A DNA stretch of 56,025 nt. It comes from Oscillatoriales cyanobacterium (GTDB taxonomy: Bacteria > Cyanobacteriota > Cyanobacteriia > Cyanobacteriales > Microcoleaceae). Within the stretch, counting starts at the first letter, position 1. Every line of letters begins with the position of its first letter. The notes under the pieces are model-generated. The model was not told the DNA's origin. It saw nothing but the letters and a program-made list of their open reading frames with translations, and did no database searches. The stretch is taken from positions 1 through 56,025 of the forward strand of contig RDXX01000034.1 of assembly GCA_004292955.1 (NCBI GenBank), given 5' to 3'. This document shows positions 35,744-44,663 of this stretch, in pieces. A program made the position numbers and the translations under genes.

Positions 35744-35848
35744 TGAGAGCGACCTCTACCTCGAAGGAAGAGGATTGGAGTAATGAATAGTCTTCTTTTA
35801 ATTTCTCCCGATCGGGCGGGCGGGCTTTAAACCAATTCTTTCTGGTAA
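35744..35848 (-). repeat. Dispersed repeat, family 3, copy 3 (inverse)
   Basis: Reverse complement of the family: GAGGATTGGAGTAATGAATA and AACCAATTCTTTCTGGTAA, with CAGTTGACAGTTG units on its left. It sits in the spacer between DUF928 copies 2 and 3 and is absent from the spacer between 1 and 2, so it arrived after the duplication. Confidence 0.78.
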
Positions 35849-35886
35849 AAATGCCAGGCCCAACATTCCTGCTATGCCGTTAAAAA

Positions 35887-36627
35887 ATGAAACGTTTTCT
35901 AAATGGGGTTGCACTGGCGATCGCCGCATTTGCGATCGCACTTACTCTCCCCAGTTTAGTGCCACCGATGCAGGCTGTCCCTGCACCAATTCTGCTGAGT
36001 CAGAATATTAATTTTAGACCTCCAGATTTAATAACCCCCGACAACCGACGAGGAACACCTGCGTTCCTCTCCCCCTGTCCGGTGGATTTATCTATTATTC
36101 CTTTAATGCCTCCAACTAATATCGGCTTAACCCTCACAGAGTCGCCGACATTCTTTGCCTATGTCTCTCTCAATTCGACTCAAGTCGAGTTTATTTTGCA
36201 AACTGACGATGAAAAACTAACCGAGGTTTACAAAACTACTTTCAAAGTTGACAAGCCCGGGATAGTTGAGGTCAATATTCCTAAAAAAACCGATCGCCAA
36301 ACATTTATTGAGGTTAAGAAGCGATATCAGTGGTGGTTTTTGGTGGCTTGCGATCCTGACGATCGCTCTTCGGACTATTATGTTAAAGGGTTCGTGCAGC
36401 GCATTGCACCGCAGGAAACTCTCAAGAACGATTTGGCAAATCCCGACCCTATGGCGAGGGCGATCGCCTATGCTAAAAATGGGATTTGGTACGATACTAT
36501 TTCTACCCTAGCCCAAATGCGGCGACAAGCTCCTGACGATCCGATGCTGAAAGCAGAGTGGACGCAATTGTTGAACTCCCAAAAACTAGAATCGATTGCC
36601 TATAAACCGCTAGTTCAGTCTTTTTAA
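35887..36627 (+). CDS. Secreted DUF928 protein, paralogue 3
   Basis: 246 residues with the same plan: signal peptide to about residue 33, CPVDLSIIPLMPPTNIGLTL, ESPTFFAYVSLNSTQVEF, TTFKVDKPGIVEVNIPKK, WWFLVACDPDDRS, and NGIWYDTISTLAQMRR near the C-terminus. It differs most around residues 50-65, where copies 1 and 2 have HRG. The tail LESIAYKPLVQSF is shared by all three. Confidence 0.87.
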   Translation: MKRFLNGVALAIAAFAIALTLPSLVPPMQAVPAPILLSQNINFRPPDLITPDNRRGTPAFLSPCPVDLSIIPLMPPTNIGLTLTESPTFFAYVSLNSTQVEFILQTDDEKLTEVYKTTFKVDKPGIVEVNIPKKTDRQTFIEVKKRYQWWFLVACDPDDRSSDYYVKGFVQRIAPQETLKNDLANPDPMARAIAYAKNGIWYDTISTLAQMRRQAPDDPMLKAEWTQLLNSQKLESIAYKPLVQSF

Positions 36628-36643
36628 TCGAGACTATTTAGCC

Positions 36644-36668
36644 AAATCTAAAATCTAAAATCTAAACT
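36644..36668. repeat. (TCTAAAA)n tandem repeat
   Basis: Three AAATCTAAAATCTAAA units between the last DUF928 gene and the HAD hydrolase. Confidence 0.75.
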
Positions 36669-36674
36669 CGCTTG

Positions 36675-37469
36675 ATGACTAATAACTCTCCAACAATTCT
36701 CGCCCTTGATTTTGACGGTGTAATTTGTGACGGACTAATCGAATATTTCCAAACCGCTTGGCGTACCTACTGCCAAATCTGGCAATCAGTCGAAATAGTC
36801 CCCGATGCAGATTTAGCTTTGAGTTTTTACCGAGTGCGGCCAGCCATCGAAACCGGTTGGGAAATGCCCCTGCTGATTCGCGCACTGCTGACAGGAATTA
36901 CCGAAGAGCAAATTTTGCTAGACTGGCCAAACATTGTCCCGCAGTTATTGACCGAAAATAATTTAAAACCCCAGTCTGTCGGCGCAATGTTAGACGGACT
37001 GCGCGATAATTGGATTGCTGAGGATTTAGCTGGGTGGCTGTCTTTGCACCGCTTTTATCCCGGAATAGCCGATCGCCTGCACTCGTTACAGGATAGTTCG
37101 GTCAAAGTCGCGATCGTCACCACCAAGGAAGGCCGTTTTGTGCGGGAACTCTTGCAGCTAGCGGGCGTACAAATGCCGTCGGAGTTAATTTTTGGCAAGG
37201 AATACAACAAGCCGAAACACCAAATATTGCGGGAATTTTTGGCAGCTTCTGGCAAAGATACGACTATTTGGTTTGTGGAAGATCGGTTAAAAACTTTGGT
37301 TTCTGTGAAGCAGCAGCCGGATTTATCTCAGGTGAGGTTGTTTTTGGCTGACTGGGGTTACAATACTTTGGCAGAACGGGAATCTGTGGCTCAAAATCCA
37401 CCTGTTCAATTGCTTTCTCTGTCGCAGTTTGCCGGAGATTTTGTCGATTGGCTGCCTGACGAATGTTGA
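36675..37469 (+). CDS. HAD-superfamily hydrolase
   Basis: A putative phosphatase of 264 residues; the substrate is unknown. Motif I is LALDFDGVICDG (nucleophile and acid Asp), motif II VAIVTTKEGRF, and motif III/IV a Lys in GKEYNKPKHQ followed by IWFVEDRLKT. The cap domain is helical (about 20-120). ATG at 36675 is preferred to a TTG one codon earlier. The IVxDG-style first motif resembles phosphoglycolate phosphatase-like enzymes, but no closer assignment is safe. Confidence 0.85.
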   Translation: MTNNSPTILALDFDGVICDGLIEYFQTAWRTYCQIWQSVEIVPDADLALSFYRVRPAIETGWEMPLLIRALLTGITEEQILLDWPNIVPQLLTENNLKPQSVGAMLDGLRDNWIAEDLAGWLSLHRFYPGIADRLHSLQDSSVKVAIVTTKEGRFVRELLQLAGVQMPSELIFGKEYNKPKHQILREFLAASGKDTTIWFVEDRLKTLVSVKQQPDLSQVRLFLADWGYNTLAERESVAQNPPVQLLSLSQFAGDFVDWLPDEC

Positions 37470-37862
37470 TCTTAGACTTGTTGGGAGGGAGATTTTTTTT
37501 CGCTTAGCAGAGTCAAAAAAAATCCCCAAATTTTACACTTTTTTTGTTGACTTTTGCGGCGCTGGTATGGTATTATTATATAATGGGATGGTTGCAAAAA
37601 TAATATTTTTAAACATATTCCCATTATGATATAAATATAACAGGAATTCCCCAAAAAATCAAGCATACCGACAAAAAAAATCGATTTTTTTTTGTCGGTG
37701 ACTGTAATAAAATAGGTTCGTAGTGAGGACTTTAGTCCTTATTTTCCAGGTTCGTAGTGAGGACTTTAGTCCTTCTTTCCAGGTTCGTAGTGAGGACTTT
37801 AGTCCTTCTTTTCCCGAGGACTTGCATTCCGAACGATCGCACCAATCTGAGACTTAAAACCA
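37470..37862. other. AT-rich intergenic region with palindrome and triple direct repeat
   Basis: 37667-37699 is a near-perfect palindrome (ACCGACAAAAAAAATCGATT...TTTTTGTCGGT), able to act as a terminator on either strand. 37712-37815 has three direct copies of AGGTTCGTAGTGAGGACTTT followed by AGTCCTT, each with a GGACT..AGTCC hairpin. No ORF is credible. Confidence 0.75.
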
Positions 37863-39080
37863 ATGCTAGATTTAACTAAAGCAGCCAAAGCAATGCAGGG
37901 AATGAGCCAGCATTTGAATGTGGAGGCTTTGGCGGCTCGCCAGCGTTTGCAAGTGGCTCAGAATTTGCTGGAACAGGCGGCAGTGGGACAAGAAAAATTG
38001 GTAGAATTGCAAGAGAGTTGGAGCGATCGCACTTTATTCAATGCAGCCACGCCGATCGAGCCATTGTCCGATCGCACCTACATCACCGCACCGCCCGCCG
38101 CCCACACAGTCTTCGCCACAGACGGATCGCAAATTTCGCCCAGCCATCACGAAATCGCCTACTGCTACCTGATCAACGTCGGTACAGTCATGCTGCACTA
38201 CGGGCAAAGCCGCCACCCAGTATTAGACAGCGTGCCCGAAGTTTTCTACAAACCCGAAGACTTGTATGCTTCGCGCCAGTGGGGAATTAGAACCGAAGAG
38301 TGGATGGGATACCGGCGCGCCGTTTCCGAAGCCATCGCCCTCGCGGAAATGGGCTGCAATTGGGCAAAATTTAACGACAATCAACTACCCGCGCCAACTT
38401 TGGCAATGGTAGATGGTTCCCTGATTTATTGGTTTTTGGAACAGTTACCTAGCGAAGCGCGCGATCGAATTTTGCAACCAATTTTAGAAGCTTGGGACAA
38501 ATTGCGCGTAGCAAAAATTCCCCTATTAGGATACTTGAGCGCTTCTCGCAGCACCGAAAGCTTATCTTTTTTGCGGTTTCAAGCTTGCACCCACGAAGTA
38601 CCAGACTGCATGACAAACTGCCCCAACGTCGGATTTTCTGCCACCAGTGCTTTCGATGAAAAAGCACCTTGTCAAGAATTTGAACCCCTACGAGATTCCG
38701 TCTTGTGGGCCACAATCCTGCTACCCGGACAAAGAAGCCCGTTGTGGAAATCCCACGCTCGAATTTTAGATTTATACGGTCTCAATCCCATCTATTTTTG
38801 TTATGTTCATGTTGGCACAGAAATTGCTAGAATAGAAATTCCGGAATGGGTAGCACAAGATAATACAGAGCTAGATTTAGCCTTAGGAATGATGCTAGCT
38901 CAAGTACACAAAGGCGGTGGCTATCCCGTGACGCTAGCAGAAGCCCACAACCAAGCAGTAGTCACCGGGGGCGATCGAAGTAGCTTTTTTGCTTTGTTAG
39001 AGCAGCAAATGATTAAAGCAGGTTTAAAAAATGTCGGTATTTCTAATAAGGAAACCCGGAAGCGCGGTAGTATTGCTTGA
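37863..39080 (+). CDS. NurA-domain nuclease-like protein
   Basis: A 405-residue protein of the NurA DNA repair nuclease superfamily. Seen: FATDGSQISPSHHEIAYCYL near residue 83 with the metal-ligand Asp, LAMVDGSLIYWFLEQL near residue 183 (second acidic site), a conserved QACTHEVPDCM / NCPNV Cys-rich segment (about 242-262) and HVGTEIARIEIPEW near the end. The archaeal family works with HerA; no helicase is adjacent. Cyanobacterial members keep the active-site residues. Confidence 0.87.
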   Translation: MLDLTKAAKAMQGMSQHLNVEALAARQRLQVAQNLLEQAAVGQEKLVELQESWSDRTLFNAATPIEPLSDRTYITAPPAAHTVFATDGSQISPSHHEIAYCYLINVGTVMLHYGQSRHPVLDSVPEVFYKPEDLYASRQWGIRTEEWMGYRRAVSEAIALAEMGCNWAKFNDNQLPAPTLAMVDGSLIYWFLEQLPSEARDRILQPILEAWDKLRVAKIPLLGYLSASRSTESLSFLRFQACTHEVPDCMTNCPNVGFSATSAFDEKAPCQEFEPLRDSVLWATILLPGQRSPLWKSHARILDLYGLNPIYFCYVHVGTEIARIEIPEWVAQDNTELDLALGMMLAQVHKGGGYPVTLAEAHNQAVVTGGDRSSFFALLEQQMIKAGLKNVGISNKETRKRGSIA

Positions 39081-39107
39081 ATTAAAAATAAGAGTTAAAA
39101 ATGTTAT

Positions 39108-39326
39108 ATGCCAATAGAGTTAATTATCTTAATTGCTTCCTTACTTGTTTCTTGGTTGGTGTTTAATTGGGCTTTTAAAGTATTGAAAGCCAGCGTTGGT
39201 ACAGCGATTGCTCTAGCAGCAATTGTGCTGGCGATGCAGTTATTGTTTGGTATCGGGCCAAATCAACTTTTTCAACACATCACTCACCTGCCACAAACCC
39301 TTGGGAAAATAATTTTTGGCAGGTAA
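39108..39326 (+). CDS. Small conserved membrane protein (hypothetical)
   Basis: 72 residues with two hydrophobic segments (about 4-22 and 27-48) and an amphipathic C-terminus (QLFQHITHLPQTLGKIIFGR). It starts 27 bases after the NurA-domain gene on the same strand and may share its mRNA. The family is not recognised. Confidence 0.65.
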   Translation: MPIELIILIASLLVSWLVFNWAFKVLKASVGTAIALAAIVLAMQLLFGIGPNQLFQHITHLPQTLGKIIFGR

Positions 39327-39502
39327 TCCGATTTTAGATTTCAGATTTTAGATTTCAGATTTGTTCTCTCATCTAAAATCTAAAACCGCAAATCTGCCGA
39401 CTTTAGGAAAAATATTCCTTTCTCCTTACTTCCTTCTGTCAACTGTCAACTGTCAACTGTCAACTGTCAACTGTCAACTGTCAACCGTCAACCGTCAACT
39501 GT
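39327..39502. repeat. Intergenic repeats: (TTTCAGA/TTTTAGA)n and (TGTCAAC)n
   Basis: 39327-39385 has TTTTAGATTTCAGA units with an inverse AATCTAAAACC; 39437-39501 is a TGTCAACTGTCAAC array of nine or so units with two CCGTCAA variants. The array abuts the stop codon of the ABC exporter. Confidence 0.9.
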
Positions 39503-41548
39503 CTAACTTCCCAGCATTTGCAGCTTGTACAAACTAGCATACAAACCTTCTTGTTGCAACAACTCTTCGTGGCTGCCAGACTCTACTAACTGCCCGCGTT
39601 TGAGCACCAAAATGCGATCGACATTTCGGATAGTCGAGAGCCTGTGAGCAATGATTATAGCCGTTCTGTCCGCCATCAAACGCTCCAGAGCCTCTTGAAT
39701 CAAAGCTTCCGTTCCCACATCCAAACTAGCAGTCGCCTCGTCGAGCACTAAAATACTGGGGTTGCGAATGGCGGCGCGAGCAAACGCTAACAACTGCTTT
39801 TGTCCCCCCGAAAGATTCGTTCCCCTTTCCCGCAATTGCGTGTCATAACCTTGAGGTAATTCTTCAATTAAACGAGCAACATTCGTCTTTTCTGCTGCTG
39901 CTCGAATCTCCTCCATCGAGTAACTTTCGCCAAGGCTAATATTGCTCTTCACATCGCCAGCAAATAGAAAGCCATCTTGAATAATAACACCTACGTGTCT
40001 CCGCAATTCTGCTTGAGGTAAATCGCGAATATCTATACCATCGATCAGAATCCGTCCTCGGGTGGGCTCGTAAAGGCGGCACAAGAGACGGATGATCGAA
40101 CTTTTGCCTGCACCAGTAGGGCCAACTAATGCTACTTTTTCGCCGGATTTGATGGTAAAATTGAGGTCTTGCAGAACATATTCGTTTTCTTTGTAAGCAA
40201 ACCACACATTGTCAAATTGGATTTCTCCGGATGCAGCTTGCTTTGATTGGGCATGAGCAACTAGGGATTTTTGATTGTTAGCTGATAGGCGATATTCAGA
40301 AGTTACAGGAGTTTGATTACTTTCTACCAATTCTGGCTCATTTGAAGATAAATTATAAGCAAGTGCCTCTGGATGACCGGCCATCAGCAACGGCGAATAA
40401 TATTCCCTTCTTCCTGCTTCCCTCTTCCCTCTTCCTTCTTGCTTCTTCCCTCTTCCTTCTTCCTTCTTCCATTTTCCTTCTTCCTTCGCCCCGCTAATTG
40501 GATCTTTAATTTCGATCGGTTCGTTGAGAATATCGCTAATCCGTTCGACTGCGGTAAATCCTGCTTGAATAGCCGTAAATTTCTCGGCAAATTGCCGCAG
40601 CGGATCGAAGAGACGCTGAGCAAATAAAATGAATGCAGACAGAGTACCAAAGTTAATTGTACCTTGCAGAAGGCTTTGACCGCCCATCCACAAAACGGCT
40701 GCAATCGCCACTAAAGCAATCCATTCTAATGTTGCAGATACGGCTGAGTCGTAAAAGATAGTTTTATCAACTGCTTTAATGTAGCATTTATTGGTAACGT
40801 TAAACAATTCTGAGTTGAATCTTTCCCGGCGGAATAGCTGCACTACGCCAATACCCGTCAGGTTTTCTTGCAGTTGGGCGTTGAGATCGGAAAGTTCTTC
40901 TCTGGTGGTGTAATTTGCTATGCGAAATTGGTTCTGAAAATAAATGATTATGGCGGCAATTGGGATCATCATTAATACCAACATTAAAGCTAGTTGCCAT
41001 TGCATGGTAAACATGAAAATGGCAATTACTAATATTGAAAATAAATCGCTGACAATCCCGATCGCCCCTGAGGAAAAAACCTCTCCCAAAGCTTCCACGT
41101 CACTGGTGAGGCGCGTCATCAATTTACCGACAGGAGTGCGATCGAAAAATCGCACCGCTAGCGAGGTGACGTGTACAAACAAATCATTTCTAATATCAGT
41201 AGTAATAATTTGCCCTACTTTTGTGACTAAATATCCTTGAACTGATTGCAGTCCCAATCTAAATGTTATAGTTAGCATCAGCAAGACTGCCAAAACATTT
41301 AATGCAGTAGATAAAGGCAATCCCTGTAAAAATTGATAGGTAGGTTCTGCTCGAATTACCGAAATTGCCTGTCCGATCAGAATCGGTTGAACTGCTCCTG
41401 AGACTGCTAGCGGTACTAATAGTGCGATCGAAATAATCAGCAAGCGTTTGCTGCGGGTTGCGTAAGATGCCAACCTCAGGAATAACCGCCAGTCTGTATC
41501 GCGGCGGGGTTGGTTTTCGGTGTCTGCTACTGGTGAGGAAATGGTCAT
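39503..41548 (-). CDS. ABC exporter, half-transporter (MsbA/multidrug type) with repeat-coded linker
   Basis: 681 residues: a six-span transmembrane domain (about 25-335) followed by a nucleotide-binding domain (about 440-681). Walker A is GPTGAGKSS, signature LSGGQKQ, Walker B ILVLDEA, switch IIAHRLST. It would work as a homodimer exporting lipids or drugs. Residues about 353-384 (KEEGKWKKEEGRGKKQEGRG and on) come from a CTTCCTT-type tandem repeat in the DNA (40395-40490) placed in the linker. This makes the linker about 60-100 residues longer than usual. The rest is intact, so the protein is probably still functional. Confidence 0.92.
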   Translation of the reverse strand: MTISSPVADTENQPRRDTDWRLFLRLASYATRSKRLLIISIALLVPLAVSGAVQPILIGQAISVIRAEPTYQFLQGLPLSTALNVLAVLLMLTITFRLGLQSVQGYLVTKVGQIITTDIRNDLFVHVTSLAVRFFDRTPVGKLMTRLTSDVEALGEVFSSGAIGIVSDLFSILVIAIFMFTMQWQLALMLVLMMIPIAAIIIYFQNQFRIANYTTREELSDLNAQLQENLTGIGVVQLFRRERFNSELFNVTNKCYIKAVDKTIFYDSAVSATLEWIALVAIAAVLWMGGQSLLQGTINFGTLSAFILFAQRLFDPLRQFAEKFTAIQAGFTAVERISDILNEPIEIKDPISGAKEEGKWKKEEGRGKKQEGRGKREAGRREYYSPLLMAGHPEALAYNLSSNEPELVESNQTPVTSEYRLSANNQKSLVAHAQSKQAASGEIQFDNVWFAYKENEYVLQDLNFTIKSGEKVALVGPTGAGKSSIIRLLCRLYEPTRGRILIDGIDIRDLPQAELRRHVGVIIQDGFLFAGDVKSNISLGESYSMEEIRAAAEKTNVARLIEELPQGYDTQLRERGTNLSGGQKQLLAFARAAIRNPSILVLDEATASLDVGTEALIQEALERLMADRTAIIIAHRLSTIRNVDRILVLKRGQLVESGSHEELLQQEGLYASLYKLQMLGS
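40395..40490. repeat. Tandem (CTTCCTT)n array inside the ABC exporter gene
   Basis: Period-7 to period-14 units (TTCCCTCTTCCTTCTTCC) read in frame on the minus strand as Lys/Glu/Gly/Arg repeats. Intergenic copies of the same unit occur at 22069-22108. Confidence 0.88.
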
Positions 41549-41750
41549 TCGATTTTAGATTTTAGATTTTAGATTTTAGATTGCAGAAGCGAGCCTGCTG
41601 GTAAATTAGGGGGCTTTTGCTCAGGATAGTGAGCTTTTTTGCTCCGCAGCTTGTAGCGCGGGTGGGCGCTGGAAGTTCGATCGGTCTTTAAGCAGAAAAC
41701 CTGTAGAATATATCCAAGCAATAATTGTAGCAAATACAGTCAGTTAAATC
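41549..41750. repeat. (TTTTAGA)n array in divergent promoter region
   Basis: 41551-41582 is an array of ATTTTAG units directly upstream of the ABC exporter start. The remainder, up to the GNAT ATG, holds the divergent promoters, not individually resolved. Confidence 0.75.
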
Positions 41751-42284
41751 ATGGAATCTTCTACAGCTACAGTAAATTCTTTGTCCCGACAGATAGAAAC
41801 ACCTAGATTGTATCTGAGACAATTTACTCCAGACGATTTAGATGAGCTGTACCGCATCTACAGCGATGCGGAAGTGATGAAGTATCTGAGCGAAGGCGTC
41901 AGAAATAAAGAAGAAACAGCAGCAGATTTATTTCAGATAATCGGAGATTGGGAAAAACATGGTTTCGGTTTGTGGGCTGTTGTCAACAAACAAAATAACC
42001 AATTGATCGGCGACGGGGGGCTTCGCTTCTTAGGCAAAACATCTGAAGTAGAAGTCGGTTACGTGTTAGCAAAAGCGTATTGGGGGAAAGGTTTAGCATC
42101 GGAAGTTGCAGCGGCGACGCTCAAGTATGGATTTGAAGTATTGAAACTAGAAAAAATTGGAGCTGTTGCAGATGCCGAAAACAGATCCTCGCGGCGGGTA
42201 ATGGAAAAAGTGGGGATGAAATACCAGCATAATTTTGACGATTGCGGTCGCGATCGAGTATATTATGCGATCGCAAGACTCTAA
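41751..42284 (+). CDS. GNAT-family acetyltransferase (RimJ-like)
   Basis: A 177-residue N-acetyltransferase. ETPRLYLRQFTPDDLDELYR is the usual N-terminus, followed by GFGLWAVVNKQNNQLIGDGG, EVEVGYVLAKAYWGKGLASE (acetyl-CoA loop region) and ENRSSRRVMEKVGMKYQH. Substrate unknown. A paralogue is at 44833-45354 and a fragment at 42332. Confidence 0.9.
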   Translation: MESSTATVNSLSRQIETPRLYLRQFTPDDLDELYRIYSDAEVMKYLSEGVRNKEETAADLFQIIGDWEKHGFGLWAVVNKQNNQLIGDGGLRFLGKTSEVEVGYVLAKAYWGKGLASEVAAATLKYGFEVLKLEKIGAVADAENRSSRRVMEKVGMKYQHNFDDCGRDRVYYAIARL

Positions 42285-42331
42285 TATTTTACCTCAAACG
42301 AAACCCAACTAAAATATTTTTAGCCAGACAA

Positions 42332-42501
42332 AATTTGAAATATTAAAGTTGGAGAGAATAGTTGCGATCGCCCGCCCCCAAAATATCGCCTCCCAGCGGG
42401 TGATGCAGAAAGTTGGTTTCAAATATGAAAACAACGCTCGTTATTATGAAACTGATGTAGTATGTTATTCAATATCGCGATCGCAATATTCTCAGGAGTA
42501 A
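42332..42501 (+). pseudogene. GNAT acetyltransferase 3' fragment
   Basis: The frame reads KFEILKLERIVAIARPQNIA, SQRVMQKVGFKYENNARYYE and TDVVCYSIS before a stop at 42499-42501. It nearly copies the C-terminus of the GNAT at 44833-45354 (ILKLERIVAIARPENIASQR). No start or N-terminal half is present. Its last bases supply the AGGAG Shine-Dalgarno of the next gene. Confidence 0.88.
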
Positions 42502-42507
42502 AAATCT

Positions 42508-44610
42508 ATGCGTAAACTTTTGTTGCAAATAGTGGTGCTAAGTCCAGTAATTTTAACTTTTTGCTGGATGAATCCTAAAAGTGCGATCGCCCTGGAAGTC
42601 GATCGCCAAACCAACGCACCAACTCCCACAAATGTCTCTCAATCGGCTGACATTGCACCGAGTAGCTGGGCTTTTCAGGCACTACTATCCTTAGCAAAAC
42701 GCTACAGTTGTCCGATTGTCGCCCCAGTTGGTACTACTCTGGGCGATCGACCTTTAAAACGCTCTGAGTTTGCGGTAAGTTTAAATAGTTGTTTGGTAAA
42801 CGTCGATCGGGCGATCGCAGCAGGTACGCCAAAAGTCGGCCCAGAAGATTTAGCCATAGTCCAACGTTTACAGACTGAATTCGCCCCTGAATTAGCGACG
42901 CTGCGGGGTAGAGTTGACGCATTAGAAGCTCGTAGTGGTGAATTGGAACAAAATCGAAATCCCCCCCTTTCAGAACCCAATTCTGTACCTTTACCAGCGC
43001 CTTCTCCCCAAACAGCCCCTCAGCGAGTGAGACTTAACCTTGACAGTCGCACTTCTGGGAATCTTATAGGACAAGATACATTAAGAACTAGAAATTTTGG
43101 CGGCATTAATCAGCCAGTAACTCCACTACCATCACCTACAACCACAGCCTTGCCCGCCCAAACCCAACAATTCGATCGCGAAGGATACAACCGCATTTAT
43201 GACAACTCCTATCAGCGGGCTAGCAACAACCCGCTTTCCACATTTGGCATCGATGTCGATACAGCATCCTACAGCAATGTCCGACGCTTTATCAACAGCG
43301 GCGTGATGCCGCCCAAAGATGCAGTGCGCCTCGAAGAACTAATTAATTACTTTACCTACGACTATCCGCAGCCAAAGGGCGATCGACCTTTTTCAATTAA
43401 TACAGAAGTCGCCAATGCTCCCTGGAATCCCCAACACAAATTAGTCCACATTGGCTTGCAAGGAAAAAGCATTTCCACCAAAAATTTACCGCCGAACAAT
43501 CTCGTATTTCTGATCGATGTTTCCGGTTCCATGAATTCGCCCGACAAATTGCCGTTAGTCAAAGCATCTTTGAAATATCTCGTCAGCGAATTGCGAGCCA
43601 AAGATAGCGTCACTATTGTAGTCTATGCCGGAGCCGCCGGGTTAGTCTTGCCTCCAACACCGGGCAACCAAAAAGAAAAGATATTAGATAGCATTGACAA
43701 GCTAGAAGCAGGTGGTTCTACCGCAGGCGGAGCAGGTATTCAACTAGCCTACAAAGTTGCTAAAGACAACTTTATTAAACAAGGAAACAACCGCGTTATT
43801 CTGGCAACGGACGGCGATTTTAATGTTGGCGTTTCCAGCGATGGCGAACTCGTGCGGATGATTGAAGAAAAACGAGAACAAGGAGTCTTTCTGAGCGTCT
43901 TGGGATTTGGTACTGGCAATTTGCAAGATGCAAAAATGGAACAGCTAGCCGATAAAGGTAATGGCAATTATGCTTATATCGACAGTTTGTTGGAAGCCAA
44001 AAAAGTGCTAGTCACTCAAATGGGAGGCACGCTATTTACCATCGCCAAAGATGTGAAAATTCAAGTAGAGTTCAATCCAGCTAAAGTTCAAGCTTACCGT
44101 TTAGTTGGTTACGAAAATAGAGTTTTGCAAAATCAAGACTTTAACGATGACAAAAAAGATGCAGGTGAATTAGGTGCGGGACATTCGGTAACAGCAATTT
44201 ACGAAATTATTCCGGTTGGTGTCGCCAGCGATGTCAAATTGCCGGAGGTCGATCCATTAAAATATCAACCGAATCCAGCCACTGCTTCTACCTCTCAAAC
44301 TGATGAATTGATGCAGGTAAAGTTGCGTTACAAAAACCCCAATGAGACAGTGAGTCAGTTAATTACGCAGTCAGTAATCGACAAACCTGTGAAACTAGAA
44401 AATGCCTCTGCTAACTTCAGATTTGCTGCTGCTGTAGCTGCTTTCGGGATGGTTTTGAGAGATTCTGAGTACAAGGGAGCAGCTAGTTTCGATCAAGTAT
44501 TGAGACTGGCAAGTCAGGCGAAAGGTGAAGACAAGGAAGGCTATCGGGCAGAGTTCATTCGTTTAGTTGAAAACTGCAAAACGCTAGTAGCAAAGATAGG
44601 AGTAAAGTAG
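42508..44610 (+). CDS. Surface protein: SLH-like N-terminus fused to YfbK-type von Willebrand A domain
   Basis: A 700-residue exported protein. Signal peptide about 1-29 (ending SAIALE). Residues about 47-105 (SSWAFQALLSLAKRYSC, then LKRSEFAVSLNSCLVNVDRA) resemble the SLH domain of cyanobacterial OprB porins, followed by a short coiled coil (LRGRVDALEARSGELEQ). A Pro/Thr-rich linker leads to the YfbK-type region: FGIDVDTASYSNVRRFI, then the VWA domain (about 330-510) with the MIDAS DVSGSM starting at Asp337, TDGDFNVG, and a C-terminal DUF3520-like domain (about 520-695). It probably sits at the outer membrane/peptidoglycan and binds a ligand through metal. Shine-Dalgarno AGGAG is within the preceding GNAT fragment. 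Confidence 0.9.
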   Translation: MRKLLLQIVVLSPVILTFCWMNPKSAIALEVDRQTNAPTPTNVSQSADIAPSSWAFQALLSLAKRYSCPIVAPVGTTLGDRPLKRSEFAVSLNSCLVNVDRAIAAGTPKVGPEDLAIVQRLQTEFAPELATLRGRVDALEARSGELEQNRNPPLSEPNSVPLPAPSPQTAPQRVRLNLDSRTSGNLIGQDTLRTRNFGGINQPVTPLPSPTTTALPAQTQQFDREGYNRIYDNSYQRASNNPLSTFGIDVDTASYSNVRRFINSGVMPPKDAVRLEELINYFTYDYPQPKGDRPFSINTEVANAPWNPQHKLVHIGLQGKSISTKNLPPNNLVFLIDVSGSMNSPDKLPLVKASLKYLVSELRAKDSVTIVVYAGAAGLVLPPTPGNQKEKILDSIDKLEAGGSTAGGAGIQLAYKVAKDNFIKQGNNRVILATDGDFNVGVSSDGELVRMIEEKREQGVFLSVLGFGTGNLQDAKMEQLADKGNGNYAYIDSLLEAKKVLVTQMGGTLFTIAKDVKIQVEFNPAKVQAYRLVGYENRVLQNQDFNDDKKDAGELGAGHSVTAIYEIIPVGVASDVKLPEVDPLKYQPNPATASTSQTDELMQVKLRYKNPNETVSQLITQSVIDKPVKLENASANFRFAAAVAAFGMVLRDSEYKGAASFDQVLRLASQAKGEDKEGYRAEFIRLVENCKTLVAKIGVK

Positions 44611-44663
44611 TTTTGTAGGGTGTGAGTTACCTTGCTTTTACCCATCTATTTGTTACAAGCCTC

